The notes beneath the pieces were generated by a model that had not been told where the DNA came from, did not search any database, and was given only the letters and a program-made list of their open reading frames with translations. Positions 60,954 through 64,000 of a DNA stretch of 64,000 nt are shown one piece after another. The stretch lies in assembly GCA_046328335.1 (NCBI GenBank), contig JAXLWU010000027.1, positions 8,407-72,406 on the forward strand. Direction: 5' to 3'. Position numbers and translations under genes: made by a program. Every line of letters starts with the position of its first letter. Within the stretch, counting starts at the first letter, position 1. The DNA is from JACCXM01 sp046328335. Lineage in GTDB: Bacteria > Chloroflexota > Chloroflexia > Thermomicrobiales > UBA6265.

Positions 60954-61514
60954 CTACTCGCGGCGAGCGACGGTTTCCCAATACATGAGGTCCCTGGCGC
61001 GAACCGGCGTTGGCGCGGTGCTCCTCAGGGAGCGGTCGACGGGCATTGGGTGGCCGACGATGAGAATCAACTCCGGGGTGAGAGAAGCGGGCAGGTCGAG
61101 TACCGCCGCCACCCCCGATTTGCTGAAGGAGGTCACGGGACAGGTACCGAGGCCGAGCGCGTGCGCCATGTTCATCATGTTCTGGGCGGCGGTGCCGACG
61201 TCGATCTGGTTTGCCTCGTCTCCCTTCTGGACCCGCTCGCGGCGCGCCGCGTCGTGATCGGTCAGGATGGCGATGAAGGCGGGCGGCGCCGTGATCATGC
61301 CGGGCGCGAAGGAGCGCACCAGCGCGATCTTCTCGGGATCGCGGGTGATGAAGAACTTGTGGATGTGCCGGTTTCCGGCGCTGGAGGCCCACCGCGCGGC
61401 GGCGACCGTCCGCTCCAGCAACTCCTCCGAGACGGGCGCGTCCGTGAACAGGCGGCAGACGCGGCGGGATCGCATCAGTTCATAGATGGTATCGGCAACG
61501 GATGATTCGCTCAT
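60954..61514 (-). CDS. Nitroreductase-family flavoprotein
   Basis: A 186-residue FMN-dependent oxidoreductase. Family features are IYELMRSRRVCRLFTDAPV at the start, VAAARWASSAGNRHIHKFF around the FMN site, AAQNMMNMAHALGLGTCPVT and the C-terminal LILIVGHPMP. It starts 4 nt inside the end of the upstream DUF6092-like gene, so the two are translationally coupled. It may act in a catabolic pathway with the DUF917 pair and the M20 peptidase. The substrate cannot be inferred. Confidence 0.9.
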   Translation of the reverse strand: MSESSVADTIYELMRSRRVCRLFTDAPVSEELLERTVAAARWASSAGNRHIHKFFITRDPEKIALVRSFAPGMITAPPAFIAILTDHDAARRERVQKGDEANQIDVGTAAQNMMNMAHALGLGTCPVTSFSKSGVAAVLDLPASLTPELILIVGHPMPVDRSLRSTAPTPVRARDLMYWETVARRE

Positions 61515-61894
61515 GACCGTGCCTCGCTCAGGGCCACGCGATCTTCATCCGCCAGCCGCTTGACCTCCTGGGCGACAAGCGCGGGCGTAGCACGCAGGAA
61601 ATCGAAATACGCCTCACGATCCCACATCATCCAGACCTTCTTGGTATCGAGTTCGGTCTTCAGTTCGCGCAGAAAGGCGCCGCTGCGCGGTGGTTCATGC
61701 TCGAGCATGAAGCCGATCATCCGGCTGGCGGCGTCGATCAGGCGAAAGGTGCCATAGTAGGTCGGCTCGTGGATCGAGATTTCGGCCGCGCTGGTGAGGT
61801 AGGCGATGATCTGCAGTGCCTCGTCCTCGTCGAGTACACAGGGACTGGCCGGCGTCACCCCGTCGTCGCCCTCCACACGATTCTCTTCCGGCAT
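61511..61894 (-). CDS. DUF6092-like protein
   Basis: A 127-residue cytoplasmic protein starting at ATG 61894 (GGAGG 5 nt upstream). It consists of helices typical of DUF6092: LDEDEALQIIAYLTSAAEIS, TYYGTFRLIDAASRMIGFML and LRELKTELDTKKVWMMWD. The fold is expected to be a helical bundle. It is co-transcribed with the nitroreductase. The family assignment is from recall of sequence pattern and should be checked. Confidence 0.7.
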   Translation of the reverse strand: MPEENRVEGDDGVTPASPCVLDEDEALQIIAYLTSAAEISIHEPTYYGTFRLIDAASRMIGFMLEHEPPRSGAFLRELKTELDTKKVWMMWDREAYFDFLRATPALVAQEVKRLADEDRVALSEARS

Positions 61895-62154
61895 GCGGAC
61901 CTCCAGCACTCGTTCAGGACGATCGCATCGTCATCGCGACCGAGACGTTCTTGCAGTGCCACCATCTTACGGCCAGATGCCGTCATTCGTCTCCAGGGAC
62001 GTTGCACATCTTGCTGATGTTGGAGTCTGGGCGCCTCGATCGTCACCCATCGCGATCAATCAAGCCGCAAGGTTCGGTATCCGCCCATTTCGCCCTGGGG
62101 CTGTAAGGAACATCCTACGGCCATAGACGGCAGCGGGAAACTGGCTCAAGGTGA

Positions 62155-63441
62155 CTACCTGTCTCGAACCGGAGCGCCGCACCACTCTACCGCGGCCAGT
62201 AGCGAGGCCTTGAGCATGTCGACCATCTGATCGATCGAAACCCATTCGTCGACGGAGTGGATGGGGCCGCCGCCCGGTCCCCAGAGGACCGTTGGGCAAT
62301 TGGCGTGGAGGATCGGCAGGCGCAGGTCGCTGCCGCCGCCGCCGATGACCGCCGCATCATGGCCCAGTGCCGCGCGCGAGGCGCGTTGCAGCGCCAGGAC
62401 GAACGGATCGTCCGGCTGGATGCCGGCAGCCTCGAACCAGAGTCCGAACGGTTCGAACGTGAAGGGATGGTCGCGCAGCCACGGATCGTCGGCGGCCACT
62501 TCTCGCAGGTACCGCTCGAATCCCGCGACGACCTGGTGAATGTCTTCGCCGGGAAGGCACTCGATCGTTCCCTCCATGACCGCTTCCCCGGCCACGGTCG
62601 AGGGCCAGGCCCCGGCCTGGATAGTGCAGATCGCGGTCGGCACCTTGGTGCGTTCCCGGCCCTCGTAGAGCGGGTCGGATACCGTCGCCTCGCGCATCCT
62701 GGCGTAATGCTTGACCGCGGTGTAGATCACGTGAGCGGCATCGATCGCGGAGACGAGGTCGCGGTGATACTCGGTGCCTCCTTCTTCCCCGGCCACGGTG
62801 ATGCGGAAGAACTGGGCGCCCCGGCCGGAGATCAGCATCACTTGCGATCCAGTCGGCTCGAGCATGATGCACCCGGCATTCGGCCCATAATGCCCGCGTT
62901 GAATCGCGGCGAGGGTCCCGTTGCCCCCCGCTTCTTCATCGAGGAGAAAATGAGCGGCGACATCGCCGGGAAAACGCAGTCCGAGCTCGCAGAGAACTTC
63001 CAGGGCCACCAGCGCGATGCCGCAGCCCGCTTTCATGTCCGCCGCGCCTCGCCCGTAGATGCGTCCCGCGGCGATGTCGCCACTGTAGGGGCCGTGCTGC
63101 CAGTGTGTGTTGGGATCGACCGGGACCGTGTCGATATGGGAGTAGAGGACCAGTTTTCGGCCGTCGCCGGTACCCTTGCGCACCACGACCACGTTTTCCC
63201 GGTCAGCGTAGTCGTACGGCACGGGGACGTAGGCGGGATGGGCGCGCAAGGCGGCGTCATCTGGGGCCCAGGCATCGACCTCGACATCGAGCCGCCGCGC
63301 CTGCGCGGCGAACCACTCGCTCAGCGGGCCTTCTTCGCCCATCAGACTTGGAATGCGCACCGCTGCCGAGACGACTTCGATCAGGCGGTCACGCTTGGCT
63401 TCCGCGGCGTCGAGCAGCAATCGCGTCAGGTCTTCTGGCAT
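62155..63441 (-). CDS. M20-family zinc peptidase / amidohydrolase (ArgE/DapE type)
   Basis: A 428-residue di-zinc hydrolase from ATG 63441; an upstream TTG at 63462 is less likely. Zinc ligands and the general base are seen in LYSHIDTVPVD (His102, Asp104), YGRGAADMKAG (Asp135) and FLLDEEAGGNG (Glu169-Glu170). Substrates of the family include N-acyl amino acids, carbamoyl amino acids and dipeptides. With nearby DUF917, nitroreductase and DUF6092-like genes it may belong to a hydantoin or amide degradation cluster. Confidence 0.92.
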   Translation of the reverse strand: MPEDLTRLLLDAAEAKRDRLIEVVSAAVRIPSLMGEEGPLSEWFAAQARRLDVEVDAWAPDDAALRAHPAYVPVPYDYADRENVVVVRKGTGDGRKLVLYSHIDTVPVDPNTHWQHGPYSGDIAAGRIYGRGAADMKAGCGIALVALEVLCELGLRFPGDVAAHFLLDEEAGGNGTLAAIQRGHYGPNAGCIMLEPTGSQVMLISGRGAQFFRITVAGEEGGTEYHRDLVSAIDAAHVIYTAVKHYARMREATVSDPLYEGRERTKVPTAICTIQAGAWPSTVAGEAVMEGTIECLPGEDIHQVVAGFERYLREVAADDPWLRDHPFTFEPFGLWFEAAGIQPDDPFVLALQRASRAALGHDAAVIGGGGSDLRLPILHANCPTVLWGPGGGPIHSVDEWVSIDQMVDMLKASLLAAVEWCGAPVRDR

Positions 63442-63529
63442 ACCTGTTCTCTTCCCCTTCAATACGATCAGTAGACGCCCGCATCAAAGCGCGTCAAACC
63501 GACTGCGATCACAGAGGTGACTCGGAGCT

Positions 63530-64000
63530 TCAAGCGAGCGGTTGCAGCCTGGTCTGCTCGACCTCCTGCAGCAGGGACAACAATCGCTGATAGGCGGCTT
63601 CCTGCTCCGCGTCACGCTGATAGTCTGGCCAGGCGAGATTGGTTGCCTCTGTCGGATCGGCGGCGAGGTCGTACATCTCGAATTCCTCCGCTGCCTTGCC
63701 ATTCGGATCGAAGTAGCGCGCCAGTTTGTAACGCTCCTCGCGAACGCTGACGATGTGGCTGGCGCCGGAGACGTACGGTCCCTGCGCTTGTCCGGCCTGC
63801 CAGTCGTCGTAGGTGAAGACCTGATAGTCCTGCACGCCTGGGGTGCCGGGATCGAGCACGAGGGAGGAGTAGTCCTTGCCCTGCCAGTCTGCATTCACCT
63901 TTGGCGAGCCAACGAGACTGGCCATCGTCGGCACGAAATCGATGTGGCTAACCAACGCGGGGGAGGTCACGGGCCGCGGGAAGAGGTTGGGATTGGAGTA
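63530..64000 (-). CDS. Sulfatase (C-terminal part, 5' end beyond window)
   Basis: The C-terminal 156 residues of a sulfatase-like enzyme. The frame continues open to the window edge. The metal/substrate region motif VSHIDFVPTMASLVG and the typical end VREERYKLARYFDPNGKAAE followed by EEFEMYDLAADPTEATNLAW (the E.YDL..DP.E..NL signature) identify the family. The catalytic Cys/Ser that carries formylglycine lies outside the window. It is on the minus strand upstream of the M20 gene, 88 nt away. Confidence 0.88.
   Translation of the reverse strand, partial: YSNPNLFPRPVTSPALVSHIDFVPTMASLVGSPKVNADWQGKDYSSLVLDPGTPGVQDYQVFTYDDWQAGQAQGPYVSGASHIVSVREERYKLARYFDPNGKAAEEFEMYDLAADPTEATNLAWPDYQRDAEQEAAYQRLLSLLQEVEQTRLQPLA

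Overview
The window is a GC-rich chromosomal segment with about 60 protein genes, densely packed on both strands. No tRNA, rRNA, CRISPR array, integrase or transposase was seen. Several traits suggest a bacterium of the Chloroflexota, probably near the Thermomicrobia/Sphaerobacter group: many Tat-type exported proteins and lipoproteins, ABC importers without local ATPases, a form I aerobic CO dehydrogenase, Uma2 proteins, an L,D-transpeptidase carrying the repeats common in Chloroflexota, and abundant short palindromic intergenic repeats. The taxon is an inference from gene content; no marker gene settles it.

Layout. 1-4700: a DHA2 drug exporter (cut by the window edge), a lipoprotein, a PP2C phosphatase, an amidohydrolase and ruvA. 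4703-13437 (minus strand): an L,D-transpeptidase, then a reduced respiratory complex I cluster transcribed nuoA-B-C-D, two Uma2 genes, nuoH-J-K; nuoE, F, G, I, L, M and N are absent here. 13521-18394: an M1 aminopeptidase, a dual-specificity phosphatase, Dps and a YtcJ-type amidohydrolase. 18549-27238: a sugar-type ABC importer, a manganese catalase and a dipeptide-type ABC importer, neither importer having an ATPase gene nearby. 27678-33772: a Cys-rich Tat protein, then the CO dehydrogenase cluster coxM-coxS-coxL-xdhC(YHS)-coxG. CoxL has the AYRCSFR loop diagnostic of true CO dehydrogenases.

34102-43465: an LtrA-like protein, an Fe(III)-type ABC ATPase and permease, an AI-2E-type permease, and a small sugar or polyol catabolic group (two Gfo/Idh/MocA oxidoreductases and a TIM-barrel isomerase) into which a four-helix-bundle gene flanked by inverted repeats appears inserted. 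43470-48979: the least familiar part of the window. A kinase-like protein with a long helical tail is divergent from two membrane-anchored coiled-coil proteins, the second ending in a domain that may be a degenerate OmpA/MotB fold. 49164-55694: thioredoxin, an atypical Ser/Thr kinase with SH3-like tail, SRPBCC and YihY/BrkB proteins, and an HTH regulator divergent from an NTF2-like gene. 56258-64000: a Gly/Ala/Asn-rich exported protein, a NUDIX hydrolase, an exported cupin, two tandem DUF917 proteins, a nitroreductase, a DUF6092-like protein, an M20 peptidase and the C-terminal part of a sulfatase.

Three families of dispersed intergenic repeats occur: a CCCCTCTCCCTG/CAGGGAGAGGGG palindrome family (seven places), an ATTCCTCGC...GGAATGAC family (three places), and a pair of 23-bp perfect hairpins built on GGGCGACGCA. 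The hairpins lie one after a pair of convergent genes and one inside the cox operon.
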